From NCBI GenBank assembly GCA_024644125.1, contig JAHELQ010000011.1, positions 1 to 25,042 on the forward strand: a stretch of 25,042 nucleotides of DNA. Direction: 5' to 3'. The translations under genes and the position numbers were made by a program. The notes under the pieces were generated by a model, which worked only from the letters and a program-made list of their open reading frames with translations, ran no database searches and was not told the DNA's origin. Below are positions 24,444 to 25,042 of the stretch, one piece after another (the first letter of the stretch is position 1; each line of letters starts with the position of its first letter). The DNA is from Candidatus Aminicenantota bacterium. Its GTDB lineage: Bacteria > Acidobacteriota > Aminicenantia > UBA2199.

Positions 24444-24474
24444 TGTGGAAATCTTAAGAACTTTGTGGAAATCT
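24444..24474 (+). repeat. Tandem 11-base direct repeat carrying variant DnaA boxes
   Basis: TGTGGAAATCT occurs at 24444-24454 and again at 24464-24474, exactly 20 bases apart, or about two helical turns on the same face. Each holds TGTGGAAAT, which differs from the classical TGTGGATAA at two positions. The second copy abuts the dnaA stop codon. Confidence 0.7.
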
Positions 24475-25042
24475 CTATTCATCGAAAAAATTAATAAAAG
24501 AATCCACTTCTCTGGAAAACTCCTGGTCTTCCGCCATTTCTTGTTCGACTTTTTTAATAGAATGGAGAACAGTCGTATGATGTTTTCCGCCGAATTTGGT
24601 TCCTATATCGGTTAAGGAGTTTTTAGTCACTTTTTTGCAGATAAACATCGCTATTTGTCTTGGGCGGGCAATTTTTGGTGAATTGTTTTTTGATTTTAAT
24701 TCTTCTTTGTTTATGTTGAATTTTTTCGCTATAAATTCTTGAATACCCTCTATTGTCACAGTTTTTTTACGTAGTGAAATATATGGTTTTAAAGCCTCTT
24801 TCGCAAATGCTAGAGTGATTCTGCTTTCTGAAGTATCGGAATATTTGAGGTTTGCATAGCCGATTAGACGATTTAGAGCTCCCTCAAGCTGCCTTATATT
24901 TTCTTTAATCGATGATGCCAGAAAATAAAGTACTTCGTCAGGAATTTCGAAATCGTTTTTAAATAGATTTTTTCGCTCATGGAGCTTCTTTTTTAAAATT
25001 GCTAATCGTCCTTCAAGGTCATAAGGGAGAATATCTACAATT
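24475..25042 (-). CDS. dnaA: Chromosomal replication initiator DnaA, C-terminal part (runs off the window)
   Basis: DnaA is the AAA+ initiator that binds origin boxes and opens the duplex. Only the last 189 codons are present; the rest lies beyond position 25042. Reading the minus strand from the edge gives VDILPYDLEGRLAILKKKL, IPDEVLYFLASSI and ENIRQLEGALNRLIGYA. That is the end of the AAA+ module, with the sensor-2 region of the form NIRELEGAL. Domain IV follows: RQIAMFICKKVT, then SLTDIGTKFGGKHHTTVLHS with the DnaA signature. In E. coli the signature reads GGRDHTTVLHA; here Arg is Lys and the base-reading Asp is His. The stop at 24475 adjoins a DnaA-box-like repeat. The gene is intact as far as visible. 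Confidence 0.97.
   Translation of the reverse strand, partial: IVDILPYDLEGRLAILKKKLHERKNLFKNDFEIPDEVLYFLASSIKENIRQLEGALNRLIGYANLKYSDTSESRITLAFAKEALKPYISLRKKTVTIEGIQEFIAKKFNINKEELKSKNNSPKIARPRQIAMFICKKVTKNSLTDIGTKFGGKHHTTVLHSIKKVEQEMAEDQEFSREVDSFINFFDE

Larger units (their letters stand above)
24310..24474. other. oriC: Putative chromosomal replication origin (oriC), dnaA-dnaN intergenic region
   Basis: The gap between dnaA and dnaN is the commonest bacterial origin position. This one has an almost pure A/T stretch at 24320-24361 that could serve as the unwinding element. It also has a 19-base palindrome at 24343-24361 and two tandem TGTGGAAATCT copies at 24444-24474, with a weaker AGTGGAAAA at 24390-24398. 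Boxes of the same core continue into dnaN. The order (DnaA boxes near dnaA, AT-rich element near dnaN) resembles the compact origins of other bacteria. No dnaN promoter could be assigned confidently. Confidence 0.65.

Noticed and set aside
1..25042. tRNA, rRNA, CRISPR array, insertion sequence or phage genes
   Set aside because: None was recognised on reading both strands. The gaps are all under 250 bases and contain only the promoters, hairpins and repeats listed.

Overview
The window is a bacterial chromosomal segment that ends inside dnaA. Its right-hand third is the classical replication-origin block dnaA-dnaN-recF-gyrB-gyrA, read on the minus strand. The organism is clearly a bacterium: bacterial SMC, clamp, RecF and both gyrase subunits, sigma70-type promoters, Shine-Dalgarno sites and a Rho-independent terminator. 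It is probably a diderm, because it encodes a lipoprotein-type amidohydrolase and secreted M16 and S9 hydrolases. I cannot place the phylum. The secreted-peptidase content would fit an uncultured Acidobacteria- or Aminicenantes-like lineage, but that is only a guess. There is no tRNA, rRNA, CRISPR array, insertion sequence, phage gene or sign of a mobile island.

Layout. Positions 1-242 hold no recognisable gene, only a candidate promoter for smc. smc (243-3719) and a corrinoid adenosyltransferase gene (3740-4273) form a plus-strand pair. Facing them is a minus-strand pair: a TIGR01777-type NAD(P)-binding epimerase-like protein (6790-5849), then a DHA2-type MFS exporter (5830-4427). Divergent from that pair is a ZIP-family metal transporter gene of the ZupT type that is split by a -1 frameshift near 7130-7172. 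Transketolase (7862-9964) follows behind a near-consensus promoter. It converges on a minus-strand pair: a secreted S9-like alpha/beta hydrolase and a two-helix membrane protein with four cysteines that I do not recognise. A divergent intergenic region then drives a plus-strand pair, free methionine-(R)-sulfoxide reductase plus a flavin reductase-like protein, which ends at a strong terminator. The next minus-strand operon encodes a catalytic M16 protease, a non-catalytic M16 partner and a lipoprotein amidohydrolase. Its promoter appears to give a leaderless mRNA.

The right part runs gyrA (17253-19715), gyrB, recF, dnaN and the 3' end of dnaA (24475 to the window edge). The dnaN-dnaA gap (24310-24474) looks like oriC. 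It is very AT-rich, has a 19-base palindrome and two tandem copies of an 11-base sequence containing TGTGGAAA. More copies of the same octamer, in the opposite orientation, lie in the 5' half of dnaN.

The replication genes are co-directional with a leftward fork leaving this origin. smc, the adenosyltransferase, zupT, transketolase and msrC genes are head-on to it. Composition changes along the window: smc is comparatively GC-rich and the recF-dnaN-oriC end strongly AT-rich. Most of the content is housekeeping and I do not see a convincing new multi-gene system. The best leads are the variant DnaA recognition helix with its variant boxes, the unusual SMC hinge, the leaderless M16 operon and the broken zupT.
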